A stretch of DNA of 64,000 nt, taken from Nitrosovibrio sp. Nv4 (GTDB taxonomy: Bacteria; Pseudomonadota; Gammaproteobacteria; Burkholderiales; Nitrosomonadaceae). Positions 43,963 through 54,000 of the stretch are shown piece by piece. The stretch is from NCBI GenBank assembly GCA_945860135.1, contig CAMAPK010000009.1:1-64000 (forward strand). The letters are read 5' to 3'. Made by a program: the position numbers and the translations under genes. The notes under the pieces are model-generated. The model was not told the DNA's origin and searched no databases. It worked only from the letters and a program-made list of their open reading frames with translations. Numbering within the stretch: position 1 is the stretch's first letter; each line of letters begins with the position of its first letter.

Positions 43963-44050
43963 TTGGTTGAAGTATAGCCCGCGCAACATGATAAACGCCA
44001 GATTCGATGACGTGGCAGGCGGGGGTCATTTCAGTTAGAATTCGGGCTAT

Positions 44051-44084
44051 AGGAACCGCTGAACAAATCCCGCGCTGGCGGGGC
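44051..44084. repeat. Dispersed repeat GGAACCGCTGAACAAATC, copy 2
   Basis: Same unit as at 42512, followed here by the stem CCCGCGC-TGGCG-GGGC. It lies 26 bases before the DAHP synthase start, in the divergent gap with miaA. Confidence 0.75.
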
Positions 44085-44109
44085 CTTTACCCCTACTTGG
44101 CACCATTCC

Positions 44110-45237
44110 ATGATACTGATCCTGACCCCGGACGCCCATCCTGACAGCTCTGAATACCAGCAGTTGCTGGCGCAACTTGCCAACATGCCGGGTATCTCCA
44201 CCCGCGTACATACCGAAGTCGGGGTTGAGCAGACGCTGACCGAGATATATCTGATCGGCAACACCATGGCGCTGCCCCTGGAGGACATGCAGAACTTGCC
44301 GTGTGTCGAGCGGGTGGTGCGGGTTTCGGAGGAGTACCGCGTTCTCGGTCGGCACAAGGGTGACGACCGCCCCACGCATTTCGATTATAACGGCGTGCGC
44401 TTCGGCCAGGATACGCTTCACGTATTCGCCGGATTATGCGCAGTGGATACGCCGGAGCATGTCGAGATGATGATGAAAGCATTGCGCGACCACGGCCAGG
44501 TCTGCACCCGCATGGGCGCCTACAAGCCGCGCACCAGCCCGTATGCGTTTCAGGGCCACGGCAAGGCCTGCCTGCCTTACGTGTTCGACCTGGCCGGGAA
44601 ATACGGCATCAAGGTCATTTCCATGGAAATTACCCACGAGTCTCATGTCGATGAAATCCGCGAGGCGCTCCACCAGACCGGCAGCCCTACCGGGGTGATG
44701 CTGCAGATCGGTACGCGCAACACGCAGAATTTCGAGTTGCTGAAAATCGTCGGCCGCCAGCAGGATTTTCCGGTACTGATCAAACGCGGTTTCGGCATCA
44801 CCCTGGATGAATCGCTCAACGCAGCCGAATATCTGGCTTCCGAAGGCAACCGCAAGGTGGTGTTCGGCCTGCGCGGGATGAAGACCAACATGGCCGATCC
44901 GCACCGCAATTTTGTCGATTTCGCTCATGTGCCGGTGGTCAAGCGGTTGACCCGCATGCCGGTATGCATCGATCCGTCGCATTCGGTTGGTGCGCGCACC
45001 TGCTCGCCGGACGGCATCCTCGACATCATGCATGTCACCGCGCAAGGCATTATTGCAGGCGCCAACATGGTGCTGGTGGATTTTCATCCGGTGCCGGGCA
45101 AGGCGCTGGTGGATGGGCCGCAGGCACTGCTGCTCAGAGAGTTGCCGCAATTCCTGGAAGATGTCCGCATTGCGCGCGAAGCCTACCTGCAACGCGCGGC
45201 GCTGGCCGGACGCTACCGGCAGGATCAGGAAAAATAG
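44110..45237 (+). CDS. 3-deoxy-7-phosphoheptulonate (DAHP) synthase, type I-beta
   Basis: First step of the shikimate pathway. The 375-residue protein has an N-terminal ~100-residue domain of the ferredoxin-like/ACT kind, then the TIM barrel with RMGAYKPRTSPYAFQG, IGTRNTQNFELL and CIDPSHSVGARTCS. Some usually conserved residues differ: AGLCAVDT in place of AGPCSVES, FGLRGMKT in place of LCERGIRT, and Asp instead of Glu in the VDFHPVPGKALVDGPQ strand. The overall family is clear; these changes could mark a divergent paralogue with altered activity or control. Confidence 0.8.
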   Translation: MILILTPDAHPDSSEYQQLLAQLANMPGISTRVHTEVGVEQTLTEIYLIGNTMALPLEDMQNLPCVERVVRVSEEYRVLGRHKGDDRPTHFDYNGVRFGQDTLHVFAGLCAVDTPEHVEMMMKALRDHGQVCTRMGAYKPRTSPYAFQGHGKACLPYVFDLAGKYGIKVISMEITHESHVDEIREALHQTGSPTGVMLQIGTRNTQNFELLKIVGRQQDFPVLIKRGFGITLDESLNAAEYLASEGNRKVVFGLRGMKTNMADPHRNFVDFAHVPVVKRLTRMPVCIDPSHSVGARTCSPDGILDIMHVTAQGIIAGANMVLVDFHPVPGKALVDGPQALLLRELPQFLEDVRIAREAYLQRAALAGRYRQDQEK

Positions 45238-45249
45238 TCCGCATCATTC

Positions 45250-46203
45250 GTGGCGAACACCATTTTCAGGTTTTCCCGTAACCGCTCTTCTGATCCTGGA
45301 AGAGCGTCCGCAATAAGGCGTGGTGTTGTGGCACTGCTGGTGTTGCCGCTGTTTTCGTACGCCGCCAACGGCATCGCAGCAGCAGATACCCCGCTTAACC
45401 TGATCGATGATCGCGGCCGCAGTATTCATCTGGAGCATTCCGCCAGACGCATCATCTCGCTCTCTCCCAGCATCACCGAACTGGTGTATGCCGCCGGTGC
45501 TGGCGACAGGCTTGTAGGCGTCAGCAGCCGGAGCGATTATCCAATAGCCGCCAGATCCGTTCCGGAAATTGGGGATGCAGCCGGGCTTGATCTGGAGAGG
45601 ATAGCCATGCTCCAACCCGATCTGGTGATTGCGTGGCGTAGCGGCAACGCTGCGGATATCGACAGGCTCGAAAAACTGGGTTTGCCGGTTTTTGTCACGG
45701 AAACGACCCGGTTGGAGGACATTCCGAGGCTGTTGCGACTGACCGGCCAGTTGGCGGCAACGTCAACCCAGGCAGAAGCAGCAGCGCGTGCTTACGAAAC
45801 CGAACTGCAACGGCTCAAGCGCAGCCATGCCGGCCGACAGCGAGTCAGCGTGTTTCTGCTGATCTGGCAGCAACCGCTGATGACAGTGAACGGCAGCCAT
45901 ATCATCAGCGACATGATCAGCCTTTGCGGCGGCGTCAACATATTTGCATCCGCAGCCATCCTGGCACCGGTGATGTCGGCAGAAAGCTTGCTGCAGGCCG
46001 ATCCCCAGGCCATTATCAGCGGTGCGCTGCCCGAATCCGGGGCGGGGAAGTGGTGGCAGCAGCAGTTCCCGCAGCTACGCGCGGTGAGGAACAAGCATCT
46101 GTTTTTTGTCCACCCCGACCTGCTGCACCGACAGACACCTCGCATGTTGCAGGCAGTGAAAACAGTGTGTGAGCAACTGGAGCAGGTTCGCTCGGAGCAA
46201 TAA
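45250..46203 (+). CDS. Periplasmic substrate-binding protein, BtuF-like
   Basis: 317 residues from a GTG at 45250. A start nearer the signal core (GTG about 45322) is possible, since the N-terminal ~25 residues are basic and the hydrophobic VVALLVLPLFSYAANGIAA follows. The mature protein has the class III binding fold: RIISLSPSITELVYAAGAGD, VPEIGDAAGLDLERIAMLQPDLVIAW, and C-terminal NKHLFFVHPDLLHRQTPR. This is typical of cobalamin or siderophore binding proteins. Without transporter genes nearby the ligand is uncertain. Confidence 0.82.
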   Translation: MANTIFRFSRNRSSDPGRASAIRRGVVALLVLPLFSYAANGIAAADTPLNLIDDRGRSIHLEHSARRIISLSPSITELVYAAGAGDRLVGVSSRSDYPIAARSVPEIGDAAGLDLERIAMLQPDLVIAWRSGNAADIDRLEKLGLPVFVTETTRLEDIPRLLRLTGQLAATSTQAEAAARAYETELQRLKRSHAGRQRVSVFLLIWQQPLMTVNGSHIISDMISLCGGVNIFASAAILAPVMSAESLLQADPQAIISGALPESGAGKWWQQQFPQLRAVRNKHLFFVHPDLLHRQTPRMLQAVKTVCEQLEQVRSEQ

Positions 46204-46338
46204 TTCGGATACGTCGGTCTTGCAGCGAACAGGATTGATGTGTCCTGAGGAGAAAATGCAGGGAAAATTTACTTGGTGCGTGCGCGAATGCTTTAGAATA
46301 TTCGCCGAATGAAAGCGGATTTTTATGGAGGATGATCA

Positions 46339-47280
46339 ATGATTAAAGTATTGCTCGCAAATCCCAGAGGCTTCTGTGCCGGGGTGGATCGCGCCATCGA
46401 GATTGTCGAGCGGGCGCTGACGATGCATGGTGCACCGATTTACGTCCGTCACGAGGTGGTGCATAACCGTTTCGTGGTGGAAAATCTGGAGAAGAAGGGC
46501 GCAGTATTTGTCGAGAACCTCGACGAGGTACCGAGCGGCAGCATCCTGATCTTCAGTGCTCACGGCGTTTCGCATGAGGTGCGACGTGAAGCTGACGCGC
46601 GTAAATTCAAGGTGTTCGACGCTACCTGCCCGCTGGTCACCAAGGTTCATATTGAAGTGGCGAAGATGCGCGCACAAGGCAGGGAGGTCATCATGATCGG
46701 TCATCAAGGCCATCCGGAAGTGGAGGGCACCATGGGACAAGCTGAGGGAGGCGGTCCGAGCATGTACCTGGTGGAAACGGAAGACGATGTTGCTAACCTG
46801 CAAGTCAAGGACCCGAACCATCTGGCTTATGTTACACAGACCACGCTGTCGGTGGATGATGCCACGCGCGTGATCAAGGCCTTGAAGAAGCGTTTTCCAA
46901 AAATAACCGGACCCAAAAAAGACGATATTTGTTATGCCACGCAAAACCGTCAGGATGCGGTCAAGATGATGGTAAAGCAATGTGATCTGGTGATCGTGGT
47001 GGGTTCGCCCAACAGTTCCAATTCCAACCGCCTGTGTGAAGTGGCGCGCAATGCCGGCGTGGATGCATACATGATAGACCGTGCCGAGCAATTGCAGGAA
47101 AAATGGCTGGAAGGGAAGACCCGCATCGGCATCACCGCTGGGGCTTCCGCGCCGGAAGTGCTGGTGCAGGAGGTCATCTCACGCCTGAAACAAATTGGTG
47201 CGGAGCAGGAAGGGGGCGTGTTGGTGGAGGAGCTCAGCGGCGTAGTTGAAGCGGTGGTATTTCCACTGCCCAAGAGCTGA
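46339..47280 (+). CDS. ispH: 4-hydroxy-3-methylbut-2-enyl diphosphate reductase
   Basis: Last step of the MEP isoprenoid pathway. The 313-residue protein carries the three Fe-S cluster cysteines in [16 protein letters not shown] (Cys13), [12 protein letters not shown] and [22 protein letters not shown] regions, plus the catalytic Glu/His set. Length is standard. GGAGG precedes the ATG at 46339. It stands as a single unit between the BtuF-like gene and a convergent oxidase gene. Confidence 0.97.
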   Translation: MIKVLLANPRGFCAGVDRAIEIVERALTMHGAPIYVRHEVVHNRFVVENLEKKGAVFVENLDEVPSGSILIFSAHGVSHEVRREADARKFKVFDATCPLVTKVHIEVAKMRAQGREVIMIGHQGHPEVEGTMGQAEGGGPSMYLVETEDDVANLQVKDPNHLAYVTQTTLSVDDATRVIKALKKRFPKITGPKKDDICYATQNRQDAVKMMVKQCDLVIVVGSPNSSNSNRLCEVARNAGVDAYMIDRAEQLQEKWLEGKTRIGITAGASAPEVLVQEVISRLKQIGAEQEGGVLVEELSGVVEAVVFPLPKS

Positions 47281-47307
47281 TCGGGACGGCAAGCAAGTAG
47301 TCGTTTC

Positions 47308-48405
47308 CTAAATCCCCCACCCTGCGCGGTAAGGTGCAACATCGAACGGTTGCGGTGCGCCGGTCAGCTCGTTTGACAGGATTGCGGCGCTGCCTGGCGC
47401 CATGGTTACGCCATAACGGAAATGCCCGCTGTTGATGTAAAGGTTGCCCAACTGCGGGTGCCGTCCGATGGCGGGGATGTTGCGCGGTGACGCGGGACGC
47501 AGCCCAGCCCAGTGCTGCACCAGCGGCATGCCAGCCAATGCTGGCAACAGCCTTTGTGCACGTTCGAACAAGTCGTCGCGCGCTGCCATAGTAGTCCGCT
47601 TGTCAAAACCCACATCTTCCAGCGTGCTGCCAACCAGCAGGTGCCCATCGCGGCGGGAAATCAAGTACAAATCGCCCTGCAACAGGATGAAGCGCAGCGG
47701 TGCTGCAGCAAATCGGAACAACAGCATCTGTCCACGCGCGGGTTTGATATCCAGGTTGAGGGCGTGTCGCCCCAGTACTTGCTTGCTCCACGCCCCGGCA
47801 GTGACGATGTATCCCTGCGCGCTGAATGTACCGCACGCGGTGGCGAGTGCTTGTACCTGACCGCCCCCGACGACGATGTCGTGCACGGCGCAGTGCTCGA
47901 TAATGCGCCCGCCGAGCGCTTCCACCCGCTTGCGCAAGGCACGCAGCAGGCGTGGATTGCGCACCTGCGCCACTTCCGGCAGCAACAGCGCGTTATTTTC
48001 TTCGCCAGCTTCTTTTTCCACTATGGGAATGGCAAGCGCGGCGGCACGGGAAGCTCTTTCCAGCTTGACTCCATGCGCGGTGCACCATTGCTGTGCCGCG
48101 CACGCATCGAACGGCGGCAGCACCAGCATTCCGCTCGCCTCATATTCCGGATCAATCTCGCTCGCTGCGTGCAAGCTGTCTGCCCAGGCGGCGAATAAGG
48201 CGGCGCTGTAACTGGTCAGGCGCGTCACTTCGTCCGGGTAGTCCCACGGGCACAACGGCGACAGAATGCCTCCACCCGCCCAGGATGACTCCTGTCCGAC
48301 TGCGCCGCGTTCGAGTATGGTTACCGTCGCGCCTTGTGCCAGCAATCGCTCTGCCATGGCCAGGCCGATGATGCCTGCACCGATTACAATAAAATCCTGA
48401 TTCAT
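47308..48405 (-). CDS. thiO: FAD-dependent glycine oxidase-like protein
   Basis: 365 residues from the ATG at 48405 (MNQDFIVIGAGIIGLAMAER, FAD-binding GxGxxG). Further DAO-family motifs are ARGQMLLFRF, YLISRRDGHLLVGST and GLRPASPRNIPAIG near the C-terminus, followed by GHFRYGVTMAPGSA. ThiO oxidises glycine to the imine used for thiazole synthesis, but related amino-acid oxidases share these features and no thiamine genes adjoin. It is divergent from the pilin operon. Confidence 0.82.
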   Translation of the reverse strand: MNQDFIVIGAGIIGLAMAERLLAQGATVTILERGAVGQESSWAGGGILSPLCPWDYPDEVTRLTSYSAALFAAWADSLHAASEIDPEYEASGMLVLPPFDACAAQQWCTAHGVKLERASRAAALAIPIVEKEAGEENNALLLPEVAQVRNPRLLRALRKRVEALGGRIIEHCAVHDIVVGGGQVQALATACGTFSAQGYIVTAGAWSKQVLGRHALNLDIKPARGQMLLFRFAAAPLRFILLQGDLYLISRRDGHLLVGSTLEDVGFDKRTTMAARDDLFERAQRLLPALAGMPLVQHWAGLRPASPRNIPAIGRHPQLGNLYINSGHFRYGVTMAPGSAAILSNELTGAPQPFDVAPYRAGWGI

Positions 48406-48508
48406 TCCGTTTCTGCCGTTCATTCCATTAAATCTGCCGTTTATCGGGCGAATCTGGCAGTTTGCCAAGTGTATCGCTTATATTCCAAACGTGAAAAAAG
48501 GAAGCATA

Positions 48509-48901
48509 ATGGAACAAACCAAACAGCGCGGCTTTACTTTAATCGAACTGATGATCGTGGTGGTGATCGTCGGTATCCTGGCTGCCATCGTTTATCCGTC
48601 ATATACGCAACATGTCGTCAAGGCAAACCGCGTGGCGGCGCAGGCGCAGATGATGGATATTGCCAATCGCCAGCAGCAGTTCCTGCTGGCCAACCGCAGC
48701 TATGTCAGCAAGACAGATCTGGAAGCCAGCGGCTACAGCCTGCCGGCTGATGTCAGCATTCGCTACAGCTATGCCATCACGCTGGGAGCCGGTGCCGTAC
48801 CTTCCTACACCATCACGTTTACGCCGAGCGGAGCGCAAACGGATGACGGCGTCCTGACCCTTAACAACGAAGGGGTCAAAACTCCGGCAGCAAAGTGGTG
48901 A
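48509..48901 (+). CDS. pilE: Type IV pilin, PilE-like
   Basis: 130 residues from the ATG at 48509, preceded by AAAGGAAG. Prepilin leader ends RG before the FTLIELMIVVVIVGILAAIV helix, with Glu5 of the mature protein present. The body is short and globular (AAQAQMMDIANRQQQFLLAN) in the style of betaproteobacterial PilE minor pilins. It heads a cluster with pilV-W-X-Y1 whose genes overlap or nearly touch, so they are co-expressed for pilus initiation and adhesion. Confidence 0.9.
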   Translation: MEQTKQRGFTLIELMIVVVIVGILAAIVYPSYTQHVVKANRVAAQAQMMDIANRQQQFLLANRSYVSKTDLEASGYSLPADVSIRYSYAITLGAGAVPSYTITFTPSGAQTDDGVLTLNNEGVKTPAAKW

Positions 48902-49485
48902 TGTGCGGTACGAACGCCACATCACTTGATTTACATTCTATGCGGGGAGTGTCCCTGATAGAAATTCTGGTGACCATCGTTATTCTGGCGGTCGGCCTTC
49001 TCGGTCTTGCGGGCCTGCAAATGCGCCTGCAATCCTCCGAAGTCGAAGCATATCAGCGGACACAGGCATCGCTGCTGCTGGAAGACATGGCAAACCGGAT
49101 GGGTGGCAATCGTAAAAATGCCGTGAGTTATGCGACCGGCTCCGCCAGCCCGCTGGGAACCGGAGACGCCCAGCCTGCCACTTGTGCCGGTAGCGGTCAG
49201 GGTTTTGACACATGCCAATGGAGCAACGTACTGAAAGGAGCGGCCGAGCAGTCGGGAACGAATAACGTGGGAGCCATGATAGGCGCGCGTGGCTGTATCG
49301 AGAACCTGGGAGCGGATCAATATCAGATTACCGTGGTGTGGCAAGGCTTGACGCCGATATCAGCGCCTGCCTCAGCCTGTGGTGCGGGGCTTTATAACGG
49401 AGCTGCCGGATCAAGCTGCATCAACGAGTTATGCCGGCGCGCCATGAGCACCATCGTGCGTGTCGCCAATCTGGGGACGCCATGA
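48901..49485 (+). CDS. pilV: Minor pilin PilV
   Basis: About 194 residues. The ATG at 48901 shares one base with the pilE stop; an ATG at 48940 directly at MRGVSLIE is also possible. Prepilin cleavage after MRG gives VSLIEILVTIVILAVGLLGLAGLQ, with Glu at mature position 5. The body has four or more Cys (TCAGSGQGFDTCQW, GARGCIEN). PilV primes pilus assembly with PilW and PilX. Confidence 0.88.
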   Translation: MCGTNATSLDLHSMRGVSLIEILVTIVILAVGLLGLAGLQMRLQSSEVEAYQRTQASLLLEDMANRMGGNRKNAVSYATGSASPLGTGDAQPATCAGSGQGFDTCQWSNVLKGAAEQSGTNNVGAMIGARGCIENLGADQYQITVVWQGLTPISAPASACGAGLYNGAAGSSCINELCRRAMSTIVRVANLGTP

Positions 49486-50552
49486 ATCAGCATGGCCTGA
49501 TGACAAGTGTCACGCGATCAGGCTATGACGTACACCGCCGCCAAGCCGGTTTTTCCATGATCGAGCTGATGGTCGCCATTACACTGGGGTTACTGATCAT
49601 GGCAGCGGTGCTGACACTTTATCTGAACCTGTCGCGGAACAACGCGGAACTGGCAAAAATGAACCGGCAAATTGAAAATGGCCGCTTTACCATCCAGGTG
49701 TTGCAGCAGGAGCTATGGCATGCCGGTTTCTGGAATACGTATGCACCGCCGCTGCCATCCGTCACCCCCCCCACCGCCATCCCGGATCCCTGCAGCGCAT
49801 TTGCCAGTTGGGATGCCGCTTACATCGCCAATGTGTATGCGATACCGGTGCAGGGTTATGCAGCGGGCAGTCTGCCGGCATGCGTCACTAACCCCCAGCC
49901 GGATTCTGATGCTCTGGTAGTGCGCCACGCTGCCACCTGTGTGGCGGGTGAAACAAGTTGCGAAGCCTATAACGCGAACAAGCTTTATCTGCAAACCCAG
50001 GGTTGTGCAAATACCGGTCACGTCAATTATGTTGCCAGCGCCGCCAGCAATCCGGTTCTGGGCACGCCAGGGGCAACGCTGTACCAGAAGAACTGTACAA
50101 CGCCCGCCGACAAACGCAAGCTCATCACTTCCATTTTTTACGTGCGCAATTATGCCAATACTGCGGGTGATGGCATCCCCACTCTGGTGCGCGCTGATCT
50201 GGATCTTTCCGGTGGCAGCGTAGCCATGCAAAGCGCGCAGGCATTGATAGACGGGGTGCAGAGCCTCAAGCTGGAGTATGGCCGGGATACCGACAACGAC
50301 GGCAGCGCGGACGTGTTTGAAAATTGTGCGGCCTGCACCGCCACTGACTGGGCCAACGTCATGGCGGTCCAGGTTCATGTGCTGGCACGCAACCTGGAGG
50401 TGTCGTCGGGTTATACCGACAGCAAGACCTATGCGCTCGGTCCAACCGTGCTGGGGCCTTTTAACGACGGCTTCAAGCGCCACGCCTATTCCAGCTACGT
50501 ACGCTTGATCAATCCCTCCAGCCGCAGGGACAAAGCGGGTGTGGCGCCATGA
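49482..50552 (+). CDS. pilW: Minor pilin PilW with an EF-hand-like loop
   Basis: 356 residues from the ATG at 49482, overlapping the pilV stop by 4 bases. The prepilin segment is RRQAGFSMIELMVAITLGLL with cleavage before FSMIE. The body is long and Cys-rich. Residues 269-277 read DTDNDGSAD, an exact DxDxDGxxD calcium-loop pattern, followed by a CAAC pair. PilW works with PilV, PilX and PilY1 in the pilus-tip complex, where calcium binding by PilY1 is known in Pseudomonas. Confidence 0.88.
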   Translation: MNQHGLMTSVTRSGYDVHRRQAGFSMIELMVAITLGLLIMAAVLTLYLNLSRNNAELAKMNRQIENGRFTIQVLQQELWHAGFWNTYAPPLPSVTPPTAIPDPCSAFASWDAAYIANVYAIPVQGYAAGSLPACVTNPQPDSDALVVRHAATCVAGETSCEAYNANKLYLQTQGCANTGHVNYVASAASNPVLGTPGATLYQKNCTTPADKRKLITSIFYVRNYANTAGDGIPTLVRADLDLSGGSVAMQSAQALIDGVQSLKLEYGRDTDNDGSADVFENCAACTATDWANVMAVQVHVLARNLEVSSGYTDSKTYALGPTVLGPFNDGFKRHAYSSYVRLINPSSRRDKAGVAP

Positions 50553-51049
50553 AGCACCCGCATTTTGCCGCCAGCCAGCGTGGAGCCACCCTGATAGTCG
50601 GGCTGATCATGCTGGTTATGGTCACCCTGCTGGTCATTTCGGCTTTCACGCTCAGCGGCGGCAATCTCAAGGCGGTGGGCAACATGCAGTTCCGCAACGA
50701 AGCCATTGCAGCGGCAAACATGGCGATTGAGCAGACCATCAGCGGCTCTTTCAGCACCATCAATGCTGCAGATACCATCAATGTCGATATCGACCAGGAC
50801 AACCTCATCGATTACGTGGTCAATGTGGCGGCGCCTGTCTGCATCCAAGCCCCACCCGCCCCGGTCGATACCGCGGCCCTCAGCGGAGTGAATTCAAATA
50901 TTTCCAACATGAGCAACTATCTGACCTTATGGGAGATCACCGCCACCGTTACCAGCCAGGCAACAGGTGCTGCGGCGGTAGTCAAGCAGGGCATCAACCA
51001 GCGTCTTACGCAAAGCCAGTACAACGCATCCACATGTCCAAACCCGTAA
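50549..51049 (+). CDS. pilX: Minor pilin PilX
   Basis: 166 residues, overlapping pilW by 4 bases. N-terminus ASQRGATLIVGLIMLVMVTLLVISAFTLS matches PilX, which has a prepilin-like leader with hydrophobic helix but without the typical Glu5. The rest includes AAANMAIEQTISGSF and a two-Cys C-terminal part. It links PilV/PilW to PilY1 in the tip complex; pilY1 follows 16 bases later. Confidence 0.88.
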   Translation: MKHPHFAASQRGATLIVGLIMLVMVTLLVISAFTLSGGNLKAVGNMQFRNEAIAAANMAIEQTISGSFSTINAADTINVDIDQDNLIDYVVNVAAPVCIQAPPAPVDTAALSGVNSNISNMSNYLTLWEITATVTSQATGAAAVVKQGINQRLTQSQYNASTCPNP

Positions 51050-51065
51050 GGCACAGGAGATAAAA

Positions 51066-54000
51066 ATGTCATCCCTCTGGAAAAAGAATCTGTTGGCCGC
51101 CGTTCTGATCTGCGTCAGCACTGCCGTGCTGGCGGAAGACATCGACCTGTTTGTCGGGGCTGCGCCACCGACTGCGGCGGATGCCCCCAATGTGTTGATC
51201 ATCATGGATAACACTGCCAACTGGAGTACCGCATTCACTAACGAAAAAGCCGCATTGGTATCGGTATTGAGCGGGCTGGCGCAAGATCGGTTCAAGGTCG
51301 GCCTAATGATGTTCAGCGAGACCGGTGCCGGCAACAGCAACCCGGATGGTGCTTATGTGCGCGCCGCGCTGCGTTTGATGGATGCCACTAACAAGCCGCT
51401 GTATCAGAGCCTGGTCAACAGCCTGAATGTAACCAATGACAAGTCGAATAGCGGCAAGCTGGGGCTGACGATGGCGGAAGCCTATTATTACTTTTCCGGA
51501 GCGCATGGCTATGCGGGTCACAACAAGGCCAAGCGGGACCATGTCGGCAACTCGGTGACGGGCTACCCGTCATCCAACGCTGTTTATGCCCTGACCGGCA
51601 ACGCCTTCGCTTCTGCGGGGAGTCATATCTATCAGAATCCGGTGGACTCCGGTTGTCAGAAGAATTTCATCATCTACATCAGTAACGGCGCGGTACAGGA
51701 CAACAGTTCCGATACCTCCACCGCCAATAGCAAACTGGCAGCCGCTGGCGGCAGCACGACACAAATCACCCTGTCACCCAGCGGATCCCAAGCCAATGTC
51801 GCCGATGAATGGGCACGTTTCATGGCGACCACGGCATCGACCAAGGTGGTAACGTATACGCTGGATGTGGATCCTGTTGCTACCGGCCAGGGACCGGGGT
51901 TTACCTCACTGCTCAAAAGCATGGCGAGTGCCGGTAAGGGAAAATACTTCAAGGTTGATTCCTCGGTTAACGGCGGGTCGCAGATCAGCGATGCCCTCAA
52001 CCAGATTTTTGGTGAAGTCCAGGCGGTCAACAGTGCATTCGTTTCTGCCAGCCTGCCGGTGAGTGTCAACACGCAAGGGACTTACCTCAATCAGGTGTTC
52101 ATCGGCATTTTCCGCCCTGACTCCAATACCGCGCCGCGCTGGAACGGCAACCTGAAGCAGTATCAATTCAAGGCCAGCCTGTCGGGTGGCAGGATAGTAC
52201 TGAATCTGGTGGATGCGGACGGCAATCTTGCGATCAACAACAACACCGGCTTTCTTACCCAGTGCGCCCGCAGTTTCTGGACGCCCACCACGGTGGATGA
52301 TTACTGGACGTTCAGCCCGCAAGGGTCGTGCACAGTCATCGCCAACTCGGATGTGTCCAATTACCCGGATGGTGATGTCGTGGAAAAAGGCGCGGCGGCT
52401 TACATGCTGCGGGCGCTGGTACCGGGAGGACGTACGGTGAAAACCTGCGACCCTGCGAACTGCGCGGGCTTGACCGATTTCAATAACGCCAATGGCGCGA
52501 TTACCCAGGTTCTGCTCACTGCGGCAAACAGCACGGAGCGTACCGATATCATCGACTGGGTGCGCGGGACGGATACCAAAAACGAGAACGGCAATGCCAG
52601 TATCACGGAAATGCGGCCTTCGGCGCATGGCGATGTGGTGCACTCGCGTCCGGTAGCGGTGGATTACGGCGGCTCTACTGGTGTGGCGGTGTTTTATGGC
52701 GCCAATGACGGCATGCTGCATGCGATCAACGGCAACCAGACTGCCAGCATCGGCATCTATCCGGCCGGCAGCGAATTGTGGTCGTTCATTGCGCCGGAAC
52801 ACTACGGCAAGTTGAAACGGATTTATGACAACAGTCCGCTGGTGAGCTACCCCGGACTGCCCGCGACCACCCCGGCAGCGCAGCCCAAGCCCTATTTTTT
52901 TGATGGCTCGGTAGTTGCATATCAGGATAGCGCCATCAACACCGTGTGGATTTACGCTACCCAGCGGCGCGGCGGGCGCATGCTGTATGCATTCGATGTA
53001 AGCACCCCGGCCAGCCCCAGCCTGAAATGGCGCAAAGGCTGCCCCAGCCTGACCAATGATACCGGCTGCAGTTCGATAGACTTTGCCGGCATCGGCCAAA
53101 CCTGGTCAGCCCCCAAGGTGATGAAAGCGGCAGGATATGCTGCAGGCAATGCGCCGCTACTGATCATGGGCGGTGGTTACGATGCCTGCGAAGACGCCGA
53201 ACCCAATACCTGCACCGCCCCCAAGGGCAACAAGGTGTACGTGCTGGACGCAAATGACGGTACCTTGCTGACCACTCTGAACACCGACCGCAGTGTGGCG
53301 GCAGACGTTACCATCGTGCGTGACAATTCCGGTTTCGCGCAATACGCCTACGTAGCGGACACGGGCGGAAACATTTATCGCATCACGATAGGCGCGGTTG
53401 TGCCGGCAAGCTGGACCATCACCAAGATCGCTGCGCTGGGATGCGATAGCCCCACTTGCCCCGGGGGAGTCGCCAATCGTAAATTCCTGTTTGCTCCGGA
53501 GGTGGTGGTAACGCCTGATTACAATGCGGTGCTGGTTGGTTCGGGTGACCGCGAGCACCCGCTGCTCAGCAACACGGTCACTACGGGTGTGGACAACGCA
53601 TTTTTCATGATCAAGGACAGGCCTGCCGATGTAAGCTGGTGGCCGTCTGAAATGGCCAATTGCCTATCCCAGCCTCTGGCATGCATGAGTTCGCTGCTGG
53701 CAATCGATCCAGATGGCACGACCTCTCCCATTCAAGCGCAACTGGATGCCAAAAAAGGCTGGTATCTGGCATTTGGTACCGGAACACATGACAAGGAGCA
53801 GGTAGTGACATCCGCAGTGGTTGCGCTGGGGGTGCTCACTTTCAGTACGCATACCCCGACCGCAGCGAGTCCTAACATCTGTGGCCCCAACCTGGGCACG
53901 GCTCGTGTTTACAACGTTAGGTTTCTTGATGGCAGTGCAGCCGTCGGCGCGCCACGCTACATCATGATCACTGGCGGCGGCTTGCCGCCTTCGCCGGTGG

